A DNA stretch of 64,000 nt from Sinohyriopsis cumingii (Eukaryota > Mollusca > Bivalvia > Unionida > Unionidae), in contig CM068830.1 of the NCBI GenBank assembly GCA_028554795.2, positions 109,009,214 through 109,073,213 of the forward strand, read 5' to 3'. The notes below the pieces were generated by a model. The model saw nothing but the letters and a program-made list of their open reading frames with translations, was not told where the DNA came from and made no database searches. Of this stretch, positions 12,240 through 25,465 are shown piece by piece. The position numbers and the translations under genes are program-made. Position 1 is the stretch's first letter, and every line of letters begins with the position of its first letter.

Positions 12240-15200
12240 TCTTATATTTTTAACGCAATTGATGGTCAAACGCACGAATCATTACAGGAGGCATTATCTA
12301 ATGGATGGCTAGGTTCAGAATGAGGACATAAATACCGACTTGATCGCATCATTGCAAATACAAATCCGTCAGCGACCACAATGGTGTCTGTATTGACAAC
12401 GAAACGGGAACTGTTATTTTTCCCAACGCGATTTAGGCGCCCTCCATTAAGAGAGGAAGACTAATGCGTGTATATTACAGGTTTGGAGGTTGACCAGATA
12501 ATAATTTACTCTTTTGATGGAAAGACCCACTCCAATTGTACGTCTTTGGAATCGCAGATGATGCAAAGGAATTCTAGGGGATCTAAGCGAGCTGTAAAAA
12601 GAATCAATGAAACGGATTCTAAAATCGCGATTATCATCCTTGAGCCAATGGTGATGTTGGTGTGTTAACCACAGATAATTCTCCAGACGGTGATGAACAT
12701 CATGTAGCTCTAGTAACATTACCGATCTTGTCTGTGAGTCTGTTGCGTGCAGTTATTATAGCGCATAACTCCCAATTGGCCGCCGTGGATATATCATGTA
12801 TAGTGTTTCCCCGAATTTGCGTCCGGCATATAGTATGGCGGCAGTGCCTACGCGCTCCGTTTTTGTACGATGTCACAATAACATACTAAGCCGGGTCAAT
12901 TTTACACTGACAGATCAAGTAGGTCATTTACTTGATCTTGGTATGAAAATATGTATCGTTAGTTTGTATATAAGGGATAAGGCGGAGTGAACGATTGCGC
13001 AGAGTGCTGACACTCCGGAGCTAATCCGCAGTGAATGTACAAGTAATTGCTTCTATAGTAATTATAATGATCATACATCTTTATACTGCTATTCCGGTGT
13101 GACTTGTATATTCACCAAAGCTGGTGCATCGGGTTAATGAAGGAGATGGTAATTTTGCCAGTGTCCCGCAAACATGCACATTCGCTAGCTATAACATAGG
13201 CGAAAGGGCTATCAGGGTTATAAAATATACAACCGTTGGATCGATCATTAATCCTAGGGTGAGCAGCTTGGTTAACAGTTTCTATGCGATAAATTGCTAT
13301 CTAGATTAATTAGAAGAGTACCACGGAACTTTGTACGGGCCGCTAGTGGTTTGCTAGTGTGCCCCCACTGGCATATATGCCCAACTGAGGTCAATAAAGC
13401 AACCAACGCCGCTTCAGCAGCATGACTAATGCATTTGGCGCGCTACAAACCTTGAAGCTGAAACATCAACGTGAAATTTATTTCTGGTACCCTGCTGGTC
13501 ATAGTAGTAAATCGTTGCGACAACTAACTTGCTGCAATATCATACATTATGATCAGATCCCTCGCTTGACCTTAACGTAGGAATACTCAAAGATGAAACC
13601 ATGAGCAATTATCAATATGTTATTGTGATGTTCGTGTGCCAGATGGTCGTGGGCGAATATAACTACAGGCTCAAGACACAAAATACGTATTTCCTGGAAG
13701 CTGAGGTTTTCCTATAAATCTAAACTTGTAAACGGCGAAGGGACAATTTATTCAGCTGTGGAACGCTACGGATTTATCAAAAACGGAATAATGGTTCTTT
13801 GTAACAACACCCAATACGTCATCGACGACAAGGGATTTGAACCATGTATATACATAACTGACTTGGCAACGACAAGACATGGGCTTACCTTGTACAGCTA
13901 TGCCCTTAATGATGTTTGCCAATAATAGTCTACCGATAATGTGGATAACATACCATTTGAATTGACAATAACTCTTGTGGCTGTAGCCGCATAAACTGAA
14001 CTTAGCTCGCAGGAAGAAACTATATGTCGTTTGATAACCCTCTAGTATCTGATGTATCTCGGCGACTTAATTGTCGGGAATAAATATTGAAGAAATCCAG
14101 CTAGATTTTGATCGGAATCACATCCCACATGCGTATCGCACGCTAATGTAATTTATTTGGCGTGATTAGAACGTTGACACGAGACTCCAGATATCTCAGA
14201 AGGAGGTTACAGCGTTGTATCTCATCCATTACGTTTTGCTGTAACATCTGGATTTACTGAGATAAAGAGTCGTTGACAAACATTTCTGCACCCATATGGA
14301 AACAAACGGCACGATTATTGATGATTATATATATATGGTTGTATGTGATAAAACAATTGAGCTCGAGATGGTAGGTGGACCAATGGATTGATTGATGCAC
14401 ATGTTGTAAACATATGAACGAAATTGATCATACGCACATCACCGATACTACTAATATAAGCATGTCCAACAACAGATACGCTCAAGTAGATGTGACACAG
14501 AGTCAAAGCTAAGTATAAACCTACGATCTGCTGCCAAAAAAAGACAGTAGAGTAACACTACGAATAGCGGCGTTACGGTTGCATTCACGAGCCGTTGGTG
14601 GTTTTTAGCTACTTACACTAGCATTAACCTAGCGACAGATGATTCGTTTCAATAACGCGCGAGGAAGGCCACGTGGAGTGGAATTAATACTGTCGGCCGC
14701 AGAGGTCTCCCCAGCGAGCAAGCTCGCCAACACCAAACAAGACAGAATATTCCATCCTCTCGAAGCAGTACCCGGGATTATTGCCGCTACTGTACCAGTT
14801 GGTGCAAAGGCCGACGCGTTTGGATCTGTTAGAAACGCTGCTGGAACGGTATTGAAAAACCTAAGCTACCTGTGCTGAATTTTCATTCCCTTGATTTTAA
14901 AGAAGATACAAGTCAAATATTTCAGAGGACATTTAAGCGGGATGAAATCCAGTAGCTCCGCATACAAGCGAAATGTGAAAGATCAACTTGCTGTTCAGTG
15001 TACGACATGATACTCATGGCGTCGTGTATTTATAGCGTGGCTTCTATTAGTCACCTAATAAATTTATAAATTTGACCGTGCACATCTATGGACGATCAAG
15101 ATACCAACGCTGCACAGGTGTTAATGCCGTGGACACATCAAATTTTACCATGAAAGACGATTTAACTACAGTCATATAAGACGAAAATGAGCTTGTTGTA

Positions 15201-16690
15201 TTTCAGAATAAATTTTGCCAACAAAATACAAGCAATGTCAAAGTGATTGATATCATCACCAAACTGCCGGGGTGAGCCATGGCTCTTTTCGCTAAGATCG
15301 ATGAAACTAGAAGATTCAGAGATTTTACGGTGTCCCACTCGATCATCAGCGATAAATAAATAAAATAGTTGTACGAGGTGGAGAGACAATGTGTATTAAA
15401 CCCAACATGAAAAATACATTAGTTGCAGGAGAAAGTTTTTTAGTCGTTTAAGTATAATGTCCAGGTCGACCCTAAAGCCCTCGATTACATTTTGAAAATT
15501 CCACTGCCGCGAAAATAGCCATGTTGAAAACCAAGCGCGATAGCAGGATGAGAGAATCAAATGGCAACTATCTGACCTACTTCAGGCCAGCGCTGATATA
15601 AGAAAATTAGGGATGAAGTTGATGGTTTTCCAGAACAAGAGAACTTAACGAGACATTGGCAATTACGGCAGCAGAATCCAGTAAAGCCATATATGGTGGC
15701 GTGTATGTCAACAAATTGGATTAGGGAGTATATTAACAGCGCAGGGCAATTGGGTACAGTACCATTATGTCTAATGTAGGGCTAATGGAACTAGAAATGA
15801 TATCTGGATATGATCGGCTGGGAGCAGTTTGGTTCGATACTGTTTTTAAATTAGTCCCGGCACAGTTGTAACTCAAGTAGACAAGGTTTATTATACTGAA
15901 CTTTAAGACATTTTCACCTGATTACGTTTCAGGATTTTTGTACTCCGATTCAAGCATTTTGAATACAAGTGTTATAATAATGGACTTTCGTTAGTATCAA
16001 CGTGAAAAATCAATGAAGCAGAAGTACATTGCGCTCTGAAATCGACAAAGTACAACATATACTGCAACAGTATAAATGCACCAGTTACTGAGGTCGTGTG
16101 TGATATAAAACATGCGGCAAAATCGGTCGTTACTGTTACTGAAATAGCAGCCAAAATGACAGTCGGCTTAACCATCACAACTATGTCTATCATTGCCGGT
16201 GTGTGTGTGTGTGTGTGTGATTTTGATTTTTAACGTAACTTTAAAAAATAACTTCAGTCATATTGCTACAATGTCTGCAGTGTGACAGATTATAGTGATG
16301 TCTAGCACTGGGGCATCATGCCGCAGACATGTAGCATGATGTCCAAACCAGTCACATTATCCTGATACCAGGCCGACCAGTCCTTGCACTAGCCTCTTAA
16401 TGCTGAGAGACAAGCGAGGCAGCTGTTAGTACCATTGTTGTAAGTCTTTGGTATGAATCGGCCGGGGATCGAACCCACGAACTTCCGCTTACGAGGCGGA
16501 CACTCTGACCACTACACCACCGGAGCAGTCCATGGCCGGTGCGATTACTGCCGCTGGCAAAATATAGTCAACGCTACCTCATACGATAATGAGTCCCCCT
16601 CTTTTCTTGTATCACAACTATATGTCGTATACGAAAAATTATAACCAAACAAACCCCAGGTACTTATGTGGCTTTAGTTTTTCAATCTAC
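12240..16690 (+). pseudogene. Decayed membrane-glycoprotein-like coding block; candidate endogenous viral element
   Basis: This 4.4 kb block differs from its surroundings: less AT-rich, more CpG, and many short frames with protein-like composition broken by stops and frameshifts. A 38-codon frame at 13601-13714 starts with ATG and a hydrophobic signal-peptide-like stretch. The next frame (13716-13922) is open for 69 codons with several Cys and NxT sites. A 79-codon frame lies at 14639-14875, and a basic stretch GRPRG falls inside it. Near 16080-16200 a Cys-containing stretch leads into a hydrophobic segment like a transmembrane helix. Together this reads like a type I envelope-type glycoprotein. 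I recognise no family, and a host membrane-protein pseudogene is the alternative. A SINE interrupts the segment at 16202. Confidence 0.4.
16202..16530 (-). mobile_element. tRNA-derived SINE, family 1, full length, minus strand
   Basis: Reverse-oriented copy: (GT)n tail at 16201-16219, body with GGGGCATCATGCCGCAGACATG, and a tRNA-like head reading GGGGATCGAACCCACGAAC and CTACACCACCGGAG near 16465-16528. An 11-bp target-site duplication with one mismatch (CATTGCCGGTG / CATGGCCGGTG) lies at 16191-16201 and 16531-16541. It sits inside the hydrophobic segment of the decayed glycoprotein-like block, so it post-dates that block's arrival. Confidence 0.9.
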
Positions 16691-18009
16691 CGCTGGAAAA
16701 AAGATCAGGTCTCGTGATATATTTTAAGTTCGACGACAGGTGATTGTCCTTTGTCACTCTAAGTAGAATGAAGAGAATTGCTAGACAAACATGATCACTG
16801 TCATCAATGATATTTGATTTTACAAACGAAGAGCAAATGTGACCTGATAAAAGGCTTGATTGTTGCATATATACAGAATCTAAAATGGTAATGATTTCAT
16901 ATTGACTTTTTGAAAAGCTGGACATTATTGAACGAGTTTCATAATGTAATATTACATCATTACAAATTTGAGATTCCTTTTATCACATATTTTCTTTGCA
17001 GTAGAAATTATTTTGATAGAAGAACGAATAATTTCCTTCATCCTAACAGACGCTGTACCTTCCATTTGTTGAGCGTAAAACATTGTCCAAAACAAAGTTG
17101 AAATAATAAAAGTATATTAAATATTTTTGATAAATATAAATCAAAGAATAAGCATCCATCCAAATAAATATAACATTTTACAAACAAAGAACAAATTCAT
17201 TTCTCAGCGAAAAATGTCCAATGCGTGTGATGTCACATTGTTTGATATGGTGTATAGTAACGGTTTAAGTTGACCAACACAACACAGTGACACAAATAAG
17301 CATTACAATGTTGTTGGTGTTTTTTTGTGAAAAGAAGATTACTGAATGCAGAAGTACGCATATTTACTTAAATTCTTTTGTGACCGGACATTTGCAGTAT
17401 GCAATTAGGAACATTTGATTTTAAAGAAGACTCTTTTGAGTCGGATTTGCATCACATATTTACCGCGTAAATATGATGTGGTTGGATAAAGTTATGTCGG
17501 TTGGGGAGACCGATTTATGTCTACATTCTTCTGTGAACAAAGGTGAGTTTACTTACTTCAGTAACTTCATATCTAAACCAAGCTTGTATAGGGTGGATTT
17601 CCATGTTATCATCTAAACTATACTGGTAGTTGTACTTGTTGTTATTGTTCTTGTCCTGTGGATTTTGCCATTTTTCATGTTATGATACATGACATAACAA
17701 ATCACTGTGGGGGTCCATTGGCATATATTGAAACAGACGAGACCATTTTTGTTCAAATTCCCTTTCTTGAGTCTAATAACATAATGCTGGCGAAAAATGT
17801 TCAATAAATACAAAAAATTCTAGAAGGCGGGGCTAAAACAATTGTCCCACGATCGCAGCCAATCAGTAAAGAGAATACTGCATGATAATTTAGTGGGCAA
17901 ATTTGGACCAACCAGAATCACATAAAGTGATATGTTCATATGTATAATATCAAACATATTAAACTGCACACACTGTAGGCAAAGTTTACCGACTATGTGA
18001 TAATTCACC

Positions 18010-19165
18010 TAAAGGAATACTTTACTCATCAACATCATTCTGAAAAGCAGTCTTTGCCATATCACTGGGAATTGCACAAGCTGAGTATAAATCAATGATT
18101 TCGTTTTCAACATGATTGAGTTCCTGATCAAAACAAATCTTGTTAGTTATAAGTGGATTACATCAAACTTATCTCCAGGTAATAAACACAAGACTGTTCC
18201 AACTGTCTCGGATCTTAAGACTAATTCTGATAACAAATGGAGAGGAACATAAACAAAGCCATACTCTACTCCTTGCATAAAAGCACTCTCATTAGAAGAA
18301 GATGTCTCAGAAAAAGGCAAAGTTCATGCTTATAAACATCTCTGAGTAGCTCATTTGTCCCTTAATGATTTGATGCGGACAGGAATGGCAGAAATACTGA
18401 CGAATGAAAAAGAACCAATCGACATGACTGGTCCATAATTCTCCATAATAAAACCAGACTTGGGTTTGTTTGATCCAACACATGCATTGCTATCAATACA
18501 TGACTTAGGCCTTGACCTTGTTCAAAAAAGAGCATTTGGAATAGGTCTGACTTGCTTATGTTGCTTATTTGTCAACTTGTAAGAATCATAAATAACGTGT
18601 ATAATGTACATGTAGGGTGCAATATTGAATGCTGATAAAACGTATCGAAAACTTAATTTCTAAAAGTTTGTAATTTGGAAGCGTACTAGACTGAAATATA
18701 ATTTTACCAGAAGACCGCTAAGTCGATGACTTAGTGATAAGAATAGACTTTATCATCCAAGGAACACGCATCAGCTGTACGAGTAAAATGTTCCAAATTT
18801 CCGACATTGTGTTCCTCGAGTTAAGTTATAGATTCATTTTGGAAGCAATTCTTCAACTCTTCAACGAAATGAGTTGTCTTAGACTTTCGTAATATTGATG
18901 ATCTTACTTGGCTTAGCACCACCTATCATGTATGTTATTTTTACCTCTTGAAAATTAGACACGGATTTGTCCATATTAATTTGTATAGTTCCGAAACCTT
19001 TCTCCATCCGCCTCACTTACAAACTCATCAAACGTAAAGGATCATTCCTTCAGTAGATCATAATCAGCACTTTTCTGTACTGTCATAGACGCGTAGATGT
19101 TACGAACTTTGCCAAAAAATGCACATTGTAATAACAAAGTCCAGTAACACCTAAATCTAAAATAT
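18010..19165 (-). pseudogene. Ty3/gypsy retrotransposon, decayed gag and protease
   Basis: From 19165 downwards on the minus strand: gag capsid of the SCAN-like type (GKVRNIYASMTVQKSADYDL, RFRNY, EELKNCFQNESIT, LEEHNVGNLEHF...AD). Then pieces before and in the protease (CVGSNKPKSGFIMENYGP, LPFSETSSSNESA-like, GVEYGFVYVPLH, LLPGDKF) and the pre-RT linker (NPLITNKICFDQ, LYSACAIPSDMAKTAF). In the protease the expected RDTGA is disturbed. Stops and frameshifts throughout. Same family and orientation as the neighbouring 19960-20840 fragment. Confidence 0.8.
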
Positions 19166-19306
19166 TGTGCGAAGAGGGGATGTGCTCTAAACTTGCCAAT
19201 TCTGATTCTTGTAACCTAACTTGAAATTCTCTTTTTACCTTTTTCCTTTCCAATGTAATTCTCCCTCTTCTTTTTGCAACATAACATCTTTATTTGCGTC
19301 AGTCCA

Positions 19307-19310
<4 letters not shown>

Positions 19311-19340
<30 letters not shown>
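19311..19340. repeat. (CT)n microsatellite
   Basis: Fifteen CT units. They give the artificial Leu-Ser and Arg-Glu open frames on either strand. Confidence 0.95.
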
Positions 19341-19344
<4 letters not shown>

Positions 19345-19959
19345 AGCTGCATTTCTCTCCCCCACTTCTTTCTCCGGTTGCATCAGTGTTTCTCTCTCAT
19401 TATTCCATAATTGCATTTGTCTTCTTGAAGCTTAATGTTATTAAGGGTATTTCATTTTTGTATTTTGACTTCAATTTCATAACTTGCAAGTAAGAGCCTA
19501 ATGGAGACAATCATGAAAACCAAAGCACCTTTGTCCAAATAATTCTATTCCACAAAATATGTTACCAAACTAGTTTTTATTTTTCGCTTCCTAAATAAGC
19601 TTTTGCCTCAGAGAGATGCTATTTTTTGACAGTGAGTCCACCTGTCCATGGGTATGAATGGAAATAAAGTTCTCCACTTTAGATGACATTGCAAGATTTT
19701 GTAGGTCTCAATCTAAATTTGCAAATTGTGAACTGTTAACTGGGACATAGAAAATTCCGAAACAAGGTGAATTTAAATTTTAAAAACACTTTTTGAAATA
19801 TTGTAAATAAACTCGTATCCAAAGGTCAAGCCTCTAATGTTTTAAAAAAATCTTAGTTATAATTAGAAGCATATTGCTAAATTTATAATAGTCGCTATTT
19901 TATCATTGAAATGCCAACCCCCACCAAAACAATTTTCTTTAAAAAATACTTTTATTTTT

Positions 19960-20840
19960 TCCCCTCATTTTGTTGATGAAATTAATTGGGGTGATATCAG
20001 TGAATACAATAATAGTAGACGGAGCTGAATTAATATATGCTTCAAAGAGTTGTTCGGTAAAATTAAACCCAAGCATACATTCTCAATATTATAACAGTGT
20101 TTGGTGCATGTTTGATCTTTTAGAGAAATATTACAATGGATTTATCTTCATGAATCAATACATTACCATCTCCTACATCACTTGTATCAAAAAATATCTT
20201 AAACAATTTCTTGAAATCTGGAGATGAAATAAGTGGTGTACTTTTAGGTATGATCGTTATTCATCGAACACATACTGGCATTTGTCGGACGACTAAATCG
20301 TAGTCCTCATACTCAATACAATGGTATTGAGATTAACATTTTCGGACAGATTTCAGCTAAATTGCCGATAATAACCAACCATACCCAAACATTGCATCAG
20401 TTGCTTTGTGCTGATACGCTCTGGAATTCAGATGTAGCTTCAAGCTTACATTATACAAGCATAATTTGACCATGTCCTACAATATATCCTAGAACTGTGA
20501 CACATGCTCTGCAAAACTCTCTTCTACATACGTTAATTGTGAAATTGACCTCATTCTGTCGAACAACGACATGGTAGTTAAAGATGATTACAAAATTCAA
20601 TACCCTTTCATTGATCAGTAACAGAAGTAAAATTAACCCCTCAAATTCCTCACCTTTTGGTATTCATGTGTCAGCCAAAGGATCAATTTTTAGATAAACT
20701 TGATTCTCAAGATCTCCTTTCGCTGAAACTCTAGTAACTGCACACGCATTTTTTAAATCAGGAATTTCTCCTACAGGATCAACTGTTTTTGATCAAAACA
20801 AGACTTGACAGTTAGAAGTGGGTTAACCACATCCTCATCT
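19960..20840 (-). pseudogene. Ty3/gypsy retrotransposon, decayed linker, RT end and RNase H
   Basis: Minus-strand order: linker (SCFDQKQL, EIPDLKNACAVTRVSAKGDL, near 20840-20620), RT C-terminal end (VTVLGYIVGHGQIM near 20480-20520), connection domain (QCLGMVGYYRQF near 20370), RNase H (FFDTSDVGDGNVLIHEDKS) and FEAYINSAPSTIIVFTD near 19990-20060. The roughly 400 bp of RT core expected between linker and LGYIVGHGQ are missing, so the copy carries an internal deletion. Confidence 0.8.
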
Positions 20841-20949
20841 CCATCCAACTCAATGCCTAGAGAAATTTAGACAACCTTAATGGATAAAGAATTCACAGCG
20901 CTGATAGTTGCTAGTCCTATAAATAAGTCACGTCCAAATAACATTATGA

Positions 20950-21990
20950 AGTGGAACGAAGACCTCAGTGAATAATATGTTATACATATCCGATTTCGTA
21001 CTGATGGCAGCCTCTTCGACTTAAGGCGACTTCGGACCCACACCAAGACCTTGGAAAAACTGATTAGGTAAATTCCATTTGCAGACGAAGCCTCCCTTGT
21101 TGACCACACGGAAGCCGACGTACAACGCGTAACATCCGGCTTTTGCAGAAGCTTGCCAGCTCTTTGGTCTTAAGATCAGCCTTAACAACTAAGGTACTTC
21201 ACCAGCCTGCTCCTAAGGAAGGGTAACGGCCACCAAGCATCTTCATTGACCGGACAGAGCTGAGCGTCGTTCACCAGTTCACCTTCCTGGGCTGTGTGAT
21301 ATGACGCCAAGATCGATAAATAAATAGACAACAGACTGGCAAAGATAGTCAGAGACTTCGGCAGACTCTATAAACGTATGTGGGACTATGCAAGTCTCAA
21401 GATATATACAAAGAACAGCGTCTATAGAGCTCTCGAATTGACCACCCTCCAATATGGCGCAGAATTACGGATTACCTAGAGCCGCCACCTCTGCCTCCTG
21501 TAATGCTTCCGACAGCGCTGGCTCCGCACCATCTTCAACATCTACTGGAATGACATCGTCACCAATACTGAAGTCCACAAACAAACAGGGATCACCAGCG
21601 TTGTGGCCACGTTCATGTAGATACGGCTACGCAGGGCAGGGCACGTATCCAGGAATGGAGATCACCAACAGCCAAAGATCGCACTGTATGGTGAGCTGTC
21701 CACTGGCCGCCGTGATAAAGGTGCACCTAAGAAGAGATATAAAGACTCCTTGAAAAAGATCCTCACCGTCTGTGGCATCGATCACCGCCAATGGGCATCA
21801 CAAGTTGCTGACCGTAAAGGCTGAACAAAACCGACGGTACATCTTGGAGGATATACGACGGCGAAGATAAAACCGGGAACCATCGACATCACCCACCACA
21901 ACCCAGACATTTACCTGCATGCTCTGTGGGTGGACGTGCCTGTCACGTATTGGGCTCGTCAGGCACAACTGCGCGTTCAATAGACATGGA
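20950..21990 (+). mobile_element. Non-LTR retrotransposon (LINE), RT C-terminal half
   Basis: Plus-strand frame-shifted RT pieces: RFRTDGSLFDLRRL, FADEASLVDHTEADVQR (motif C box reads FADE, not FADD), RLAKIVRDFGRLYKRMWDY, VYRALELTTLQYGAEL, RRAGHVSRNGDHQQPKIALY and KRYKDSLKKIL. Near 21905-21972 comes a C-terminal zinc-binding motif TCMLCGWTCLSRIGLVRHNC. The order and motifs are those of a widespread invertebrate LINE. The 5' half is absent. The changed catalytic Asp and the stops make it inactive. A 5' half of what appears to be the same family is at 31170-33300. Confidence 0.85.
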
Positions 21991-23277
21991 CATCCCCCTT
22001 CTTAAATCTTCTCAAGTAAATCCAACAAACAAAATGAATTGGAATGTGAATAATGGCGCACTCTACTCCAAGTGCAAGAGCACTTGTAGACGAAGAAGAC
22101 TTCCCCAACAATGGCAAATAACCTGATAATAAAAGACTCTGAGAAGTTCCTATGCCCCTTAATATTTTACTAGAGATATGTTTGGCTTAATCACTAATGT
22201 GTGATATAGACAAACTCATGTACCAAGTGTTACACATATATACATTTGAAAATATCGACGTTTGCTGGATAATGCAAAGGTTCCTCTTTCATTTTAAAAT
22301 CTAATTTTATATATTTGTTTCTTTTCAAGCTATTGGAATGATATGTGGTACATCATATTTATTGGTAAATACATTATCTTCTTTGGTTCTATAATAAATT
22401 ACGTCATGTTCTATTTGGTATAAATGAAAACAATATACAGCAGAACAAATTCTAATAATGACGTGTCATATGAGTAAACTACAATGATTTAATAGTGAAT
22501 TAATGTTATTTATATTTTGACCACCAAAAAGTATTAGCCACCGTAATAAGCTTGAATTATGACCTCAAGACTTACACGTACTATTATGTATTGCAGGATA
22601 TGCATACAACTTTAGTTCTAACACTTTTCGGGATCAATGTTTAACTTGCCCACATTTTGATCAGCGCTAGCTTGCATGATTTAGATAATGTTTGTGGTTC
22701 ATATTTCGATTCCTACATTTCTATACGTTCCTTTTGAGTTCATTGTTCATGTTATTTTGTTTTTATGGTGAGTCTTGAGAATATTGTTTCTTCAGAATGT
22801 TTATTTCTTCATGAGGTATTAGTATAATTTTATACGTATATTATTGCGATGCTCACCTGCTGTGATTTTGGTTCAGGTGTTTGATTTTATTTTTGTTATT
22901 GTGTTCTTTGCAAATTTTTGGTTTGTTTGTAGTTCTTCTGTTAGCCTTGTGTTTTTGTTTGTGGTATAACATATTTTGTTGTAAATGTCAAATCCTTTAG
23001 ATTATTTGTTTCTTCTTTAGTTAGTGATTTATATTGCTTTTCTTTATCTAAATTGGATTTCACATAACTCATCTCCATAAGCTTCTTCGCTACATCATGT
23101 CTTAATAATCACAATTTATAATATATTGTCAAGCTGGCTTAAACCTATTTTATCATGTTATGTTCTGTGCTTTATGGTTTTAATTTAGGAGCAGAAGGCT
23201 TACATTGTTTTACCAAAGGTTTTAAATTCTTTATTCAACCATATCAAACGTTATATTCAATAGTTTTATGTAACTGG

Positions 23278-23335
<58 letters not shown>

Positions 23336-23376
23336 GAAATTAGAAGAAGAAGAAGAAGAAGAAGAAGAAGAAGAAG
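23278..23376. repeat. Compound (AAT)n-(AAG)n microsatellite
   Basis: About 18 AAT/TAA units (23278-23334) followed directly by about 12 AGA units (23343-23376). The Asn, Ser and Tyr runs translated from it are artefacts. Confidence 0.95.
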
Positions 23377-25321
23377 GAGAAAAAAAACAACAAAAAAAAC
23401 AACGACGAATCTTATTATTCAACAATAAAATACATGAATAACAAATATGGTACATGCACACAACTAGACAATTCCTGAACCACCCACTGATTCCATAATG
23501 TTTAACTATTGTGAGAGGTAAATACATCTTTATGTAGAAGATAACTATCATTACTAATTCTCTATATAAAGATATAGCTCTTAACGAACTTTAGATTTCT
23601 GTAAACGTTTAAAGGTCATTAAGCAATTATTAAATTATTATGCAAGCGCCATTAATAATATAAAACAAATTTTCTAATGTACAGTCCTGCAATAAAAGAA
23701 TACTTTAAAATTTACCTACGTTTACCATTATAGGAACATTTCCATTTCAAAGCAGGCAACCACTGTACAAAGAGCGTAAATATGCTATATAATAATGATA
23801 ATTTATAACGTTTCTGAAAATATTTTAAACTCAAAATATATCCGATTAATTCAAATTTCAATTTAGTTGTTGCAGCAAATATGTTTATAATACTGCTTAA
23901 GTACAATGACAAGCCGACTTCATAATTTACCTCATGATTTCCCCAAGCTTTAGAATTTTAACTTTTCTCACGAATCATTTTCATATCGATCAAATTAGTT
24001 TTTTCTGACGTTTTCAAGTTCATCAAGTATTCGGTGTTTTTTGCTGATCAACGTGCTGCATCATAGCAAGTTTTTTTTTGTTGGCCGAAAGCCAACCACT
24101 TCTTCAATTTACAGTATTTTCACTTTCGTAGGCTATGTTAATTCATGTATCCTTTCCGTAAAATAATTTATTGCAATGTCAATTTACTCTATCATAGTAA
24201 ATACATTATAATACGCTTCTCAAAGTAAACATCTGGCAAATATGAATTATATCAGTCAAAAAATATCTCAAACATAGATATTAAATTTGTATGATAAGGT
24301 GGTTGCATTTATCCATAATATATTTCCAACAATCAAAACAAACTTTATTAAAGACAAGTAATTAATGCATAACAATCTTTTAATATGTAAGAAGCTACTA
24401 CATAGTTACAATAATATTATTCTTATTATAAAACATGCATCAGATTGGTGTATTTTACCGTTCTCATATTCAATATCGACTATGTGATCATTTCCTAATT
24501 GTGTTCTTTCTAAAAGGGTAGCATATTATCATTACAGCATTTTTTGACACAAAGTGTCAAGTTTGTAGGGACTATTATATTACTCTTAGTGCTATAAATG
24601 TTTACTTTTTTAAGGACATACCTGTTAAAGAACGGAATGTACTAACAGTGTTATAATAACAATGTCAACACTCTTAAACTATACTTACGAGTGTAGACAT
24701 TAACATTGGAATGTTTTATAATTATATATTCATTTTGTTTCTCCCTTACCTTTACATTGTCAAAATCGTGCCGTATTTTCCTTACTGTCAGGCTTTATTC
24801 TGCACGACCCGTTTGCTAAAATAAAATAGTTTGTACAAAGTTACTTCGGATGTTAAAAGCTCTGTACGCTCATGTAGCAGAAGTAGATGCTTTTAAATAA
24901 TTATATTTGTTTGTGGATTTACTAAAGAATCTCTATGGTTCCTTTGAAAGTGAAGATGATACAGATGACGACGTGGATGAGTTCATTGCAGCAAGTGTAG
25001 CAGTTTACTAATATGTTCATGTTCAGGGTACTACGGAGTATTATTCCTGTCATAGCAAATCTAGTATATTGTGCATTGCAATTCAATGATAAAATATAAT
25101 GACTAAAATTAAGTAAATGAGATTTTATACATTACTAATGCATGTCAGGATGAAATTTCGATGGTGATTTTACGAAAATGATGATCATTTAAGAAAATGA
25201 TTTTATACACCAGCTTTTATGAGACGGATTTTCTCGTAAACTCTTGGTCAAGCTGTTACATGATATTCGTCAACCTCTTGTTATGAATAATGATGATTAT
25301 TTAAGAAATGTCTTTGCCCAA

Positions 25322-25324
<3 letters not shown>

Positions 25325-25368
<44 letters not shown>
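25325..25368. repeat. (GA)n microsatellite
   Basis: Twenty-two uninterrupted GA units in intron 2. Confidence 0.95.
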
Positions 25369-25371
<3 letters not shown>

Positions 25372-25465
25372 TATGGGCTCTCTTGAAATAGGGTACCACG
25401 CATAACAGTGTAAATACAGCTATATCGTGGGGAATCTTTGGGTTGCGAGGTTAGAGGATCGAGCT

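Noticed and set aside
12468..12668. An AG-preceded open frame at 12478 that could be another Ig exon
   Set aside because: No Ig core pattern, no donor in a matching phase, and it belongs to the surrounding decayed block.
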